Assembly (NCBI GenBank): GCA_005791685.1
Contig: SXVG01000026.1
Location: 1-16,939 of the forward strand
DNA length: 16,939 nt
DNA from: Methylotenera sp.
GTDB lineage: Bacteria > Pseudomonadota > Gammaproteobacteria > Burkholderiales > Methylophilaceae
Direction: 5' to 3'
Position numbers and translations under genes: made by a program. Below, one piece after another: positions 1 through 7,063 of the stretch; the first letter of the stretch is position 1; each line of letters begins with the position of its first letter. The notes under the pieces are model-generated. The model was given only the letters and a program-made list of their open reading frames with translations, made no database searches and had not been told where the DNA came from.

Positions 1-566
1 CGCGCGCCTATGAAGCAGTTGTCGCCAATGATGGTCGGACCGGCTTGCACGGGTTCCAATACGCCGCCTATGCCGACGCCACCGCTTAAGTGCACGTTTT
101 TACCAATTTGTGCGCATGAGCCCACCGTAGCCCAAGCATCCACCATGCTGCCTTCGCCCACGTAGGCGCCGATGTTAACAAAAGATGGCAACAACACGGC
201 ATTTTTACCTATGTAAGAGCCGCGGCGCACCATGGAGCCTGGCGCCACGCGGTAGCCGCCGGCTTTAAAGTCATCGGCCGTGAAGTTGGCAAATTTTGGC
301 GGTACTTTATCAAAATACTGGGTGCTGGCGCCGTCTAGCAAGACATTGTCGTCCAAGCGGAAAGACAGCAACACGGCTTTCTTTATCCATTGATGGGTTT
401 CCCAATTTTGGCTGTTGCCTACGCGTGAAGCGACCCGTAGCGTGCCAGCATCGAGGTCGGCAATGACGCTGGCGACGGCTGCTTTTAATTCCGCGCTGGC
501 GTTGGCTGGGTTGATGTTGGCACGGTCTTCAAAAGCGGCTTCAATGGTTTGTTGTAATTGAGTCAT
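1..566 (-). CDS. dapD: 2,3,4,5-tetrahydropyridine-2,6-dicarboxylate N-succinyltransferase, 5' part (cut by window edge)
   Basis: DapD transfers succinyl from succinyl-CoA to tetrahydrodipicolinate in the succinylase branch of the diaminopimelate/lysine pathway, in the cytoplasm. Reading from ATG 566, the product begins MTQLQQTIEAAFEDRANINP and continues with the DapD N-terminal helical domain (RVASRVGNSQNWETHQWIKK, AVLLSFRLDDN). It then enters the left-handed beta-helix with hexapeptide-like repeats (GSMVRRGSYIGKNAVLLPS, NIGAYVGEGSMVDAWATVGS, GVGIGGVLEP). About 188 codons are present; the family is about 275 residues, so the C-terminal third lies beyond the left edge. I see no strong Shine-Dalgarno before the start. 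Its neighbour upstream on the same strand is kup, separated by a terminator, so dapD probably has its own promoter in 567-660. Confidence 0.95.
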   Translation of the reverse strand, partial: MTQLQQTIEAAFEDRANINPANASAELKAAVASVIADLDAGTLRVASRVGNSQNWETHQWIKKAVLLSFRLDDNVLLDGASTQYFDKVPPKFANFTADDFKAGGYRVAPGSMVRRGSYIGKNAVLLPSFVNIGAYVGEGSMVDAWATVGSCAQIGKNVHLSGGVGIGGVLEPVQAGPTIIGDNCFIGA

Positions 567-641
567 GGTAAGGTAAAAATAGTCCAAAATTAAATTGCGA
601 AAGAGGCTAAATAAAGCGCAAGCGCCATTTTACCCTAATCG

Positions 642-655
642 GCTAAGCTTAGCCT
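642..655. repeat. 14-bp perfect palindrome upstream of dapD
   Basis: GGCTAAGCTTAGCC is its own reverse complement. It sits between the kup terminator and the dapD start, about 76 bases upstream of the dapD ATG, where an operator would lie. On the dapD strand it is followed by a TAAAAT hexamer. The role is unknown; it could be a binding site or just an AT-rich palindrome. Confidence 0.4.
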
Positions 656-663
656 AAACTAAA

Positions 664-697
664 TCCTAGCAAAGCACGCTGGCAGGCTTTGCTAGGG
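664..697 (-). terminator. kup transcription terminator
   Basis: An 11-bp perfect inverted repeat (CCTAGCAAAGC at 665-675, GCTTTGCTAGG at 686-696) encloses a 10-base loop directly after the kup stop codon. On the minus strand the stem is followed by an AT-rich stretch (ATTTAGTTT) rather than a pure T run. It probably separates kup from dapD. Confidence 0.75.
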
Positions 698-699
698 GT

Positions 700-2583
700 T
701 TAAATTTTTAATTGTGAGCCCAATTCGACCACGCGGTTAGGCGGCAATTTGAATTGGTTGGTGATGGTTTCAGCGCTTCTAAATAGGCCGATGAATATTT
801 TTTTACGCCAAAATGCCATGCCAGGGGCGTTGCTGGCGATGAGAATTTCTTTGCCGACAAAAAACGAGGTGTCCATGGCATCCAGTGCCAAGCCTTGTTC
901 GGTGCACAAGCTTAAATCACGCGGCAAATCCGGCTCATCTTTAAAGCCGTAGCGTACCGTCACTCGGTAAAATTCATGGGGCAGGGCTTCCACCGTGACC
1001 CGCTCTTCATTTGCAGAGTGGGGGTAATCCAAGAATTTAACCGTGAGCAAGACCATTTTTTCGTGCAACACTTTGTTGTGTTTTAAGTTGTGCAACATGG
1101 CATGCGGCACCCCGTCTAGGTTGGGGGTCATGAATATGGCCGTGCCGTTCACGCGTAACGGTGGGTGTGCGCCGACCGCTTCAATAAACGGCGTGATGGC
1201 CATGGCGTCGCTTTTAAGCATGGCATAGAGCATGTCGCGACCGGTTTTCCAAGTCAGCATCAAGGTGAAAATGACGATGCCTATAATCAAGGGCACCCAG
1301 CCGCCGTCGGGTATTTTTAATACATTGGCACTAAAGAAGGCGACATCCACTACCAAGAATAAGCTGACCAATAGGCCGGTGCGTAATTTACTCCAACCCC
1401 AAATGTGATGAAACACGATGCCGGCCAGCAAGGTGGTAATGACCATGTCGCCGGTCACGGCGAGGCCGTAAGCGGCCGCCAAATTGCCCGAAGATTTAAA
1501 GCTTAAGACCAGTGCCATGACCGCTAACATTAAGCCCCAGTTGACGCGTGGCATGTAGATTTGACCTTCTTCGCTTTCGGAAGTGTGCTCGACATGCATG
1601 CGCGGCAAATAACCCAATTGCAAGGCTTGGCGCGATACGGAAAAAGCGCCGGTAATCACCGCTTGCGAGGCAATCACCGCGGCCAGCGTGGCCAGTACAA
1701 TCAGTGGGTAGAGCATCCATTCTGGGGCGAGTAAGTAGAACGGATTTTTAACGCTTTCCGGGTGCTGCAAAATCAAGGCGCCTTGGCCGAAATAATTAAG
1801 GATGAGGGCAGGCAGCACAAAGCCAAACCAAGCCAAGCGTATAGGGAATCGGCCAAAATGCCCCATGTCGGCGTACAGGGCTTCAGCGACGGTAACGGAC
1901 AGCACCACGGCGCCCAGTGCGACGAAGGCGATCCAAGGACTGACGCTAAAGAAATTAAAGGCGTAAATGGGATTAAGCGCGTGCAATATGGTCGGATTTT
2001 GCATGATGCCCAGCACGCCCAAAACGCCCAGCACACTAAACCACAGCAACATGATGGGGCCAAAGAATGCGCCGACCAAGGCAGTGCCTTTGCTTTGCGC
2101 CCAAAATAGAATGAATAAGACCAGCAAGGTAACCGGCAGTATCATGGGGTGTAAAACTGGCGCGGCCAGTTCTAGACCTTCGACCGCGGACAGCACCGAA
2201 ATGGCTGGGGTAATCATGCCGTCCGCATAGAACATGCAAGCACCCAGTATGCCTAGCAACATGATGGTGTGCAGTTTTTTCGGGTCGCCTGCGGCATTGT
2301 GGCTGGCCAAGGCGAGCAAGGCCATGATGCCGCCTTCACCGCGGTTGTCGGCACGCATGATAAACGCCACGTATTTAACCGAAACGACCATGATTAAAGC
2401 CCACACGATCAAGGATAAAATGCCAAACATATTGACTTCGGTGAGGGGCACCGGGTGGGCGCCTACAGAAAACACTTCTTTGATGGTGTACAGCGGACTG
2501 GTCCCAATGTCACCAAATACCACGCCCAGTGCGGCTAAGGTGAGGGCGGAAAGTTTTGTTTTACTGCCAGTAGTGGTTGACAT
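700..2583 (-). CDS. kup: Low-affinity potassium transport system protein Kup
   Basis: Kup is an inner-membrane H+-coupled K+ uptake protein of the KUP/HAK/KT family. The product has the family signature near the N-terminus (LGVVFGDIGTSPLYT, about residues 19-33). Next comes a conserved loop, MRADNRGEGGIMALLALA. About twelve hydrophobic segments run to roughly residue 430, followed by a soluble C-terminal domain. I chose ATG 2583 (MSTTTGSKTK), giving 627 residues, close to E. coli Kup (622). The frame stays open to 2655, but those 24 extra residues are not family-like and would remove the putative promoter. A terminator follows the gene. No frame damage is seen. Confidence 0.95.
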   Translation of the reverse strand: MSTTTGSKTKLSALTLAALGVVFGDIGTSPLYTIKEVFSVGAHPVPLTEVNMFGILSLIVWALIMVVSVKYVAFIMRADNRGEGGIMALLALASHNAAGDPKKLHTIMLLGILGACMFYADGMITPAISVLSAVEGLELAAPVLHPMILPVTLLVLFILFWAQSKGTALVGAFFGPIMLLWFSVLGVLGVLGIMQNPTILHALNPIYAFNFFSVSPWIAFVALGAVVLSVTVAEALYADMGHFGRFPIRLAWFGFVLPALILNYFGQGALILQHPESVKNPFYLLAPEWMLYPLIVLATLAAVIASQAVITGAFSVSRQALQLGYLPRMHVEHTSESEEGQIYMPRVNWGLMLAVMALVLSFKSSGNLAAAYGLAVTGDMVITTLLAGIVFHHIWGWSKLRTGLLVSLFLVVDVAFFSANVLKIPDGGWVPLIIGIVIFTLMLTWKTGRDMLYAMLKSDAMAITPFIEAVGAHPPLRVNGTAIFMTPNLDGVPHAMLHNLKHNKVLHEKMVLLTVKFLDYPHSANEERVTVEALPHEFYRVTVRYGFKDEPDLPRDLSLCTEQGLALDAMDTSFFVGKEILIASNAPGMAFWRKKIFIGLFRSAETITNQFKLPPNRVVELGSQLKI

Positions 2584-2614
2584 TAAAATGCGCTGCCATT
2601 TAGATGAGAGCGCT

Positions 2615-2643
2615 ATTATCAACCAACTTTTACAGTAAACCAA
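2615..2643 (-). promoter_or_regulatory. Putative kup promoter
   Basis: On the minus strand TTGGTT (2638-2643) and GATAAT (2615-2620) are 17 bases apart, 32 bases upstream of the chosen kup ATG. The match is reasonable but not perfect, and it supports the start at 2583. Confidence 0.4.
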
Positions 2644-2777
2644 TAGATTTTTCATCTATTTAATCGGCTGCAATTTAGCCGGCCATGGTTGAAATGTAAA
2701 AAATCAACGTACCCTTCTTTTTTTAAATAATCTTGAAAAAAGCGATTTTTTGCTTAGAAAAAAGCCAACTAAGGTGT

Positions 2778-2783
2778 TAGAAT
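2778..2783 (+). promoter_or_regulatory. Putative -10 element of tRNA-Leu
   Basis: TAGAAT lies 32 bases before the mature tRNA 5' end, in the TTAGAATACG context typical of proteobacterial tRNA promoters. No good -35 hexamer is seen at normal spacing (weak TTAGAA at 2754-2759). Confidence 0.4.
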
Positions 2784-2815
2784 ACGCACCGCAATTTGTT
2801 GTAGACCTGCTATCC

Positions 2816-2902
2816 GCCCGGGTGGTGAAATTGGTAGACACAAGAGACTTAAAATCTCTCGCTCGTAAGGGTGTGCCGGTTCGACTCCGGCTCCGGGCAC
2901 CA
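2816..2902 (+). tRNA. tRNA-Leu (anticodon UAA)
   Basis: A complete class II tRNA with encoded CCA. The acceptor stem pairs GCCCGGG (2816-2822) with TCCGGGC (2892-2898), followed by discriminator A and CCA (2900-2902). The anticodon arm is AGAGA, loop CTTAAAA, TCTCT, with anticodon TAA at 2850-2852, reading UUA/UUG. A long variable arm follows, as expected for leucine. The T arm is GCCGG-TTCGACT-CCGGC. It stands alone and is followed by a strong terminator. Confidence 0.97.
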
Positions 2903-2907
2903 AATAC

Positions 2908-2945
2908 AAAAAAGGCCGATTCCGTAAGGGGTCGGCCTTTTTTAT
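2908..2945 (+). terminator. Rho-independent terminator of tRNA-Leu
   Basis: A hairpin with stem GGCCGA/TCGGCC, extended by A and T runs on both sides (AAAAAAGGCCGA at 2908-2919, TCGGCCTTTTTT at 2932-2943), lies six bases after the tRNA CCA. Because of the flanking A and T runs it could act in both directions. Confidence 0.92.
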
Positions 2946-3030
2946 TTGGCGCAGTCGTAGCTGACGATCAATTCAACGCTTGCCGTTTGAGGTGATTTTT
3001 TTGATGTGCGGTTAAATTCCAGTTTAGGTC

Positions 3031-3080
3031 TTGCGCTTCTGGGTAAAAACATTTAATCTGGTCATCTAACTAGTCAGTTA
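3031..3080 (+). promoter_or_regulatory. Putative promoter and operator of the toxin-antitoxin operon
   Basis: TTGCGC (3031-3036) and TAATCT (3054-3059) are 17 bases apart. Immediately downstream, covering the expected start site, is an inverted repeat TAACT-AGTC-AGTTA (3067-3080). An operator over +1 fits autorepression by a Phd/YefM antitoxin. A strong Shine-Dalgarno, GGAGGTG (3086-3092), follows. The site was read by eye only. Confidence 0.45.
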
Positions 3081-3096
3081 AGGATGGAGGTGCAAA

Positions 3097-3351
3097 ATGA
3101 ATGTTTGGCCTGTGCAAGATGCGAAATCACGTTTCAGTGAATTGTTAGACACTTGTGTCAGCGAGGGTGCCCAGCTAGTCACAAAGCGAGGTGCTAAAAC
3201 GGCCGTGCTCATGCCTATTGCTGAATGGGAGCGTTTGAACAAGGGGGCCCGTACGTCACTTAAAGCATTGTTGCTTTCTGAGGATGGCCGCACCGATTTT
3301 GAAATACCAGCGCGCGGCATGGCAAATCGTCGCGCTACTATTACCTTGTAA
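3097..3351 (+). CDS. Type II antitoxin, Phd/YefM family
   Basis: An 84-residue protein that should neutralise the PIN toxin encoded next and repress the shared promoter. The N-terminal part matches the Phd/YefM fold: MNVWPVQDAKSRFSELLDTC, then QLVTKRGAKTAVLMPIAEWE, the usual helix plus the VTKRGxxxAVL strand that builds the DNA-binding dimer. The C-terminal tail (about residues 60-84, EDGRTDFEIPARGMANRRAT) is charged, the kind of segment that wraps around the toxin. The start is fixed by the strong Shine-Dalgarno GGAGGTG a few bases upstream. The toxin ATG follows six bases after this stop codon. Specific name not assigned. Confidence 0.88.
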   Translation: MNVWPVQDAKSRFSELLDTCVSEGAQLVTKRGAKTAVLMPIAEWERLNKGARTSLKALLLSEDGRTDFEIPARGMANRRATITL

Positions 3352-3357
3352 ATCAGT

Positions 3358-3762
3358 ATGTATTTACTTGATACCAACATTGTTTCCGAACTGCGTAAAC
3401 CTCGCCCACATGCTGCCGTTGTGGCCTGGTTAGAAGCCATTGCCGATGAAGATTTGTATCTGAGTGCTGTTACTTTAGGTGAAATACAGGCAGGTATTGA
3501 AATAACCCGTGAGCAAGATGCACAAAAAGCCGCAGTGATAGAGTATTGGGCAGATCAAGTGGCCAGCACCTACAATGTGCTGGCAATGGATGCGGCTACT
3601 TTTAGGCTATGGGCAAGGCTAATGCATCGTCAATCCAATACCGTTTATGAGGATGCAATGATTGCGGCCACTGCGCTAAAACATAAGCTCACCGTCGTGA
3701 CTCGCAATGTAGGTGATTTTGAACGTTTTCACGTACCTATACTTAATCCATTTAATGGCTAG
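3358..3762 (+). CDS. PIN-domain ribonuclease toxin, VapC/FitB type
   Basis: A 134-residue single PIN domain, the usual size for VapC/FitB toxins, which cleave RNA (often tRNA) with Mg2+. The four acidic positions are all present: D5 in YLLDTNIVSE, E42 in VTLGEIQAG, D99 in YEDAMIAATA and D120 in TRNVGDF. It is therefore expected to be active. The TVYEDAMIAATALKHKLTVVTRNVGDF block is typical of FitB-like members paired with Phd-type antitoxins. It is translated from the same transcript as the antitoxin. Its stop codon is only five bases from the selO stop codon on the other strand, with no terminator between. The RNA target cannot be read from sequence. Confidence 0.9.
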   Translation: MYLLDTNIVSELRKPRPHAAVVAWLEAIADEDLYLSAVTLGEIQAGIEITREQDAQKAAVIEYWADQVASTYNVLAMDAATFRLWARLMHRQSNTVYEDAMIAATALKHKLTVVTRNVGDFERFHVPILNPFNG

Positions 3763-3767
3763 TTAAC

Positions 3768-5252
3768 TTAAGTGCCGCAATAGGTTTTGTAGCTTTGATC
3801 AAAAGAGGCGCTAGGGGCTTTCTGGTAGGGGTCTAAAGCATTGGCCGCGGTGTAAGGTTGGCTGACGGCCGCCAACAATGCATTAAATGCGGACAAATCC
3901 TTGGCGTACACGGCCGCGTGCAAGGCATCCTCCACTAGATGGTTGCGCGGAATAAGCGTTGGGTTAACGCTTTGCATCAGTTGCATGCTGTCCTCCCAGC
4001 TTTGTGCTTGTCGGCTCAATCTGGCCCGCCATAAGCTTAACCAGTATTGAAAATCCACATCTTGATAAAGCGCACTGGGTTTGAAAGCGTCACTGGTCAA
4101 GGATAAGAAAGTCTGGGTGTAGTCGGCCTGCTGGTTTTGCATAAGCTGCAACAGTTGTACGGCTAGCGTTTGGTCGTCGATCTCGTCATTAAATAGGCCT
4201 AATTTTTTACGCATGCCCGATAACCAATAGTGGCCATACAGGTTGTTAAAGTTTTCCAGGCTGGCGCGAGCCAGTTCTATGGCATGCTCCTGATTCGCGT
4301 CTATCAGCGGCAGCAAGGTCTCGGCCAGTCGTGTTAGGTTCCACAAAGCCATGGGCGGTTGATTGCCATAAGCATAGCGCCCATCTTCATCTATCGAGCT
4401 AAATACCGCGTCGCGGTGATAGCGGTTAATGAAGGCGCAGGGGCCATAGTCTATGGTTTCGCCACAAATGCTCATGTTGTCGGTGTTCATCACCCCGTGT
4501 ATGAAGCCTATGTGCATCCACTTAGCGATGAGCTGGGCTTGCCGGTTTATGACGGCATCCAGCAAGGCCAAATAAGGCTGCGCATGCAGGTGGCTGTCCG
4601 GAAAATGGCGAGCGATGCCGTAGTCGGCTAAGGCTTTTAATAGGGGCGGATTTTGCTCGGCCGCGGCAAATTGAAACGTACCTACCCGCAGATGGCTGGC
4701 CGCTACCCGGGTTAATATGGCGCCTGGGTAGGCGACGTCGCGGTAGACGGGTTCACCGCTAGTGGTGACGGCCAAGCTTAGTGTGCTGGGCACGCCCAGT
4801 GCGTGCATGGCGGTGCTTATCAGGTATTCACGCAGCATGGGCCCCAGCGCGGCACGGCCATCCCCCGATCGCGAATAAGCGGTTCGACCGGCCCCTTTTA
4901 ATTGGATGTCAAATCGTTGTTGATTCGGCGTCAGGTGTTCGCCCAATAAAATGGCGCGGCCATCGCCTAGGCGAGTGAAATGACCAAATTGGTGGCCGGC
5001 ATAGGCCTGGGCGATCGGCTCTGCGCCAGCAAATAGCGCATTACCAGCCAAATAAGCGGCGCCTTGGTTTTTTAGCGCGGCCGCGTTTAAGCCTAATTCT
5101 TTTGCGAGGGCTTGGTTAAACACCACGATGGTGGGATGTTTAACCGGGCTGGGCGCTTGTTTTTGGTAAAAAGCCGCTGGCAGTTGCAAATAGCTGTTAG
5201 CAAAATGAAAGCCAAAGTCAGTGGGGGTTGCTGGGTTGGCCATGCTGGGCAT
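3768..5252 (-). CDS. selO: Protein adenylyltransferase SelO (YdiU/UPF0061 family)
   Basis: SelO is a kinase-fold enzyme that transfers AMP from ATP to Ser/Thr/Tyr of target proteins; the E. coli enzyme AMPylates redox proteins. The 494-residue product has the family blocks in order: YAGHQFGHFTRLGDGRA (84-100), QLKGAGRTAYSRSGDGRA (117-134), REYLISTAMHALGVPST (141-157), and the active-site loop HGVMNTDNMSICGETIDYGP (252-271), with D258 and D268 in the catalytic and metal-binding positions. It ends YKTYCGT: a conserved C-terminal cysteine replaces the selenocysteine of the eukaryotic proteins. Two starts are close, 5252 (used) and 5243; neither has a clear Shine-Dalgarno. It starts six bases after the xseA stop and is probably cotranscribed with it. 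Confidence 0.94.
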   Translation of the reverse strand: MPSMANPATPTDFGFHFANSYLQLPAAFYQKQAPSPVKHPTIVVFNQALAKELGLNAAALKNQGAAYLAGNALFAGAEPIAQAYAGHQFGHFTRLGDGRAILLGEHLTPNQQRFDIQLKGAGRTAYSRSGDGRAALGPMLREYLISTAMHALGVPSTLSLAVTTSGEPVYRDVAYPGAILTRVAASHLRVGTFQFAAAEQNPPLLKALADYGIARHFPDSHLHAQPYLALLDAVINRQAQLIAKWMHIGFIHGVMNTDNMSICGETIDYGPCAFINRYHRDAVFSSIDEDGRYAYGNQPPMALWNLTRLAETLLPLIDANQEHAIELARASLENFNNLYGHYWLSGMRKKLGLFNDEIDDQTLAVQLLQLMQNQQADYTQTFLSLTSDAFKPSALYQDVDFQYWLSLWRARLSRQAQSWEDSMQLMQSVNPTLIPRNHLVEDALHAAVYAKDLSAFNALLAAVSQPYTAANALDPYQKAPSASFDQSYKTYCGT

Positions 5253-5258
5253 GATTGC

Positions 5259-6485
5259 TTAGGCTTTGACTTTGGTGACCGTGGCGTCGGCTGAGCCCGT
5301 GCCAAAGGTTAAGCTGACCGCTTCGCCGGCTTGCAATTGCCTGCTGGTGCTGACGATGGCGCCGTCTTTATTTTGCACAAAGGCGTAGCCACGGGTCAGC
5401 ACGGCCTGTGGATTCAGGTGGCTTAAATTTTGCCCCAAGCGCAACAGATGCTGTTGTTTCGTTTGCAGTTGTTGCTGCCAAGCATGGCTCAAGCGGTAGG
5501 CAGCTTGCGCCAGTTGCGATTTTTGCCCGGCGATTTGTTGCAAAGGTGAAATCAGTCGGCGCGCTAGGTAATCCAAGGCTTGGCTGCGTTGGTTAAGTAG
5601 CGATAGGCAGGCCCTGGTTAATTGTAGATTGAGTTGCTTGAGCGCGTTTAACATGGCTTCGCGCGAGGGCGTCACTAATTCGGCAGCGGCGGTGGGGGTG
5701 GCTGCACGTACGTCAGCGACAAAATCGCCAATGGTAAAGTCGGTTTCATGGCCGACGCCACTGATGATGGGGATGGGGCATGCCGCCATCGCACGGGCAA
5801 CGCTCTCTTCGTTAAACGACCATAAATCTTCTAGGCTGCCACCGCCACGGCAAACAATCAGCACGTCGCATTCAGCCCGTTGCGTGGCCGTGTTAATGGC
5901 CTCGGCTATCAATGCCGCCGCGCCTTTGCCCTGCACCGGTGTGGGGTAAATAATCACCGCTATGCTGGGCATGCGTCGCCGCAAAGTGCTTAGCACGTCT
6001 CTTAAGGCGGCCGCGTCCGGCGAGGTGATGACGCCTATTTGCTTAGGGTGGTCGGGCAAGGCTTGTTTACGGGCTGGGTCAAACAAGCCTTCTAATTGCA
6101 GTTTGGCTTTGAGTTTTTCAAAGGCTTCGAACAATACACCTAAGCCGGCGCGTTGTAAGAATTCTATGCTGAGCTGAAAATCGCCACGCGCCTCATACAG
6201 CGTCACCGTGCAACGCGCTTCGACTTTGTCGCCTTCTTTGGGTGCCCAGTCTAAATAGCTGTTGCGCCCTTTAAACATCACGCAGCGCACTTGTGCACCG
6301 GCGTCTTTGAGTGAGAAATACCAATGACCACTGGCGGCGCGGGTCAGGTTGGATACTTCGCCGGATACCCAGAATAAAGGGAAGCTCTGGCTCAACAATT
6401 GATTGGCCAAACGGTTTAGCTCAGAGACCGTCAGTATCTTAGTGTTACTAATTTGCTGGCTATACGCTAAAGTGGGTTCAGTCAT
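5259..6485 (-). CDS. xseA: Exodeoxyribonuclease VII large subunit
   Basis: XseA is the catalytic subunit of exonuclease VII, which degrades single-stranded DNA from both ends with the small subunit XseB (not in this window). The 408-residue product has an N-terminal OB fold (FWVSGEVSNLTRAASGHWYFSLKD, 38-61). The catalytic domain follows: GVITSPDAAALRDVLSTLRRR (151-171), CRGGGSLEDLWSFNEE (212-227) and ISGVGHETDFTIGDFVADVRAATPTAAAEL (241-270), with the RGGGS and GHETD motifs intact. A helical, glutamine-rich region comes next (about 280-365), and the conserved GYAFV near the C-terminus. It is somewhat shorter than the E. coli enzyme (456), within family range. It is divergent from dsbB and followed closely by selO. 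Confidence 0.96.
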   Translation of the reverse strand: MTEPTLAYSQQISNTKILTVSELNRLANQLLSQSFPLFWVSGEVSNLTRAASGHWYFSLKDAGAQVRCVMFKGRNSYLDWAPKEGDKVEARCTVTLYEARGDFQLSIEFLQRAGLGVLFEAFEKLKAKLQLEGLFDPARKQALPDHPKQIGVITSPDAAALRDVLSTLRRRMPSIAVIIYPTPVQGKGAAALIAEAINTATQRAECDVLIVCRGGGSLEDLWSFNEESVARAMAACPIPIISGVGHETDFTIGDFVADVRAATPTAAAELVTPSREAMLNALKQLNLQLTRACLSLLNQRSQALDYLARRLISPLQQIAGQKSQLAQAAYRLSHAWQQQLQTKQQHLLRLGQNLSHLNPQAVLTRGYAFVQNKDGAIVSTSRQLQAGEAVSLTFGTGSADATVTKVKA

Positions 6486-6498
6486 GAGGCGTTATCAA

Positions 6499-6547
6499 TT
6501 ACAATGGACAGGTCTCGCAATTATAAGCGCACATTCCATACAAACAA
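6499..6547. promoter_or_regulatory. Divergent overlapping promoters of dsbB (+) and xseA (-)
   Basis: Plus strand: TTACAA (6499-6504), 17 bases, TATAAG (6522-6527), pointing to dsbB. Minus strand: TTGTTT (6542-6547), 16 bases, TATAAT (6520-6525), pointing to xseA. The two -10 hexamers overlap by four bases in the symmetrical AATTATAAG. Predicted leaders are short (about 25 bases each). Confidence 0.6.
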
Positions 6548-6557
6548 GGTGATCACC

Positions 6558-7049
6558 ATGCTAAATAAGTGCTTTACTGGGAAAGCAGGCTATGTGCTCG
6601 GCTTTATTGCCAGCTATGCTTTGGTGGGCTTGGCCTTATGGATACAAACCCGTTACCAGTTGAACCCTTGCCCGCTGTGCATATCGCAGCGCATGGTGTT
6701 CATGGGCTTGGGGCTGTTGTTCTTACTGGGCGCGTTCATTCCGCCACAAGCGGCATGTAAAAGAACAGTGGCTGGGCTGTTGGTCTTGACCGCTTTAGGC
6801 GGTGCTGGCGTGGCGCTACGGCATTGGTGGTTGCAGGCACACCGCGATAGCATCATTGCCGATTGCGGGGTGGGTTTCGATTACATGTTTGAAAACTTTC
6901 CCCTGCAAAAAGCGCTGACCTTGGTGTTTAGAGGCACCGGCGATTGTGCCGCGATTGATTGGACCTTTTTAGGCTTAAGCCTGCCGCAATTGGCCTTGTT
7001 GGCTTACCTGGGCTTGGCGGCTTACGCCTTATATTTAACGAAAAAATAG
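6558..7049 (+). CDS. dsbB: Disulfide bond formation protein B
   Basis: DsbB is an inner-membrane enzyme that reoxidises periplasmic DsbA and passes electrons to quinone. The 163-residue product has four hydrophobic segments and both required cysteine pairs: C38-P-L-C41 in the first periplasmic loop (LNPCPLCISQR) and C103/C130 in the second (IIADCGVG, GTGDCAAI). These align with C41/C44 and C104/C130 of E. coli DsbB. I chose ATG 6558 because AAGGTG (6546-6551) sits six bases before it and the product then starts just before the first membrane segment. An upstream in-frame ATG at 6504 lies inside the predicted promoter. cysM follows after 14 bases. dsbA is not in the window. Confidence 0.95.
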   Translation: MLNKCFTGKAGYVLGFIASYALVGLALWIQTRYQLNPCPLCISQRMVFMGLGLLFLLGAFIPPQAACKRTVAGLLVLTALGGAGVALRHWWLQAHRDSIIADCGVGFDYMFENFPLQKALTLVFRGTGDCAAIDWTFLGLSLPQLALLAYLGLAAYALYLTKK

Positions 7050-7063
7050 CAAACGACCATCAC

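Noticed and set aside
1762..2109. Open plus-strand frame of 115 codons inside kup, and similar long frames opposite selO, xseA and rlmD
   Set aside because: They lie entirely antisense to clearly recognised genes, have no ribosome sites and give low-complexity or basic products unlike known proteins.
2584..2655. Upstream in-frame ATG for kup adding 24 residues
   Set aside because: The extra residues do not fit the Kup N-terminus, the total would exceed the family length, and they would cover the putative promoter.
2878..2902. tRNA-Leu 3' end as an integration site
   Set aside because: I found no second copy of the tRNA 3' sequence downstream and no integrase, so there is no evidence of an integrated island.
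2750..2995. Open plus-strand frame of 81 codons across tRNA-Leu
   Set aside because: It reads through the tRNA and its terminator; a chance frame.
6504..6557. Upstream in-frame ATG for dsbB
   Set aside because: It overlaps the predicted dsbB promoter; ATG 6558 has a well-spaced AAGGTG and gives a normal DsbB N-terminus.
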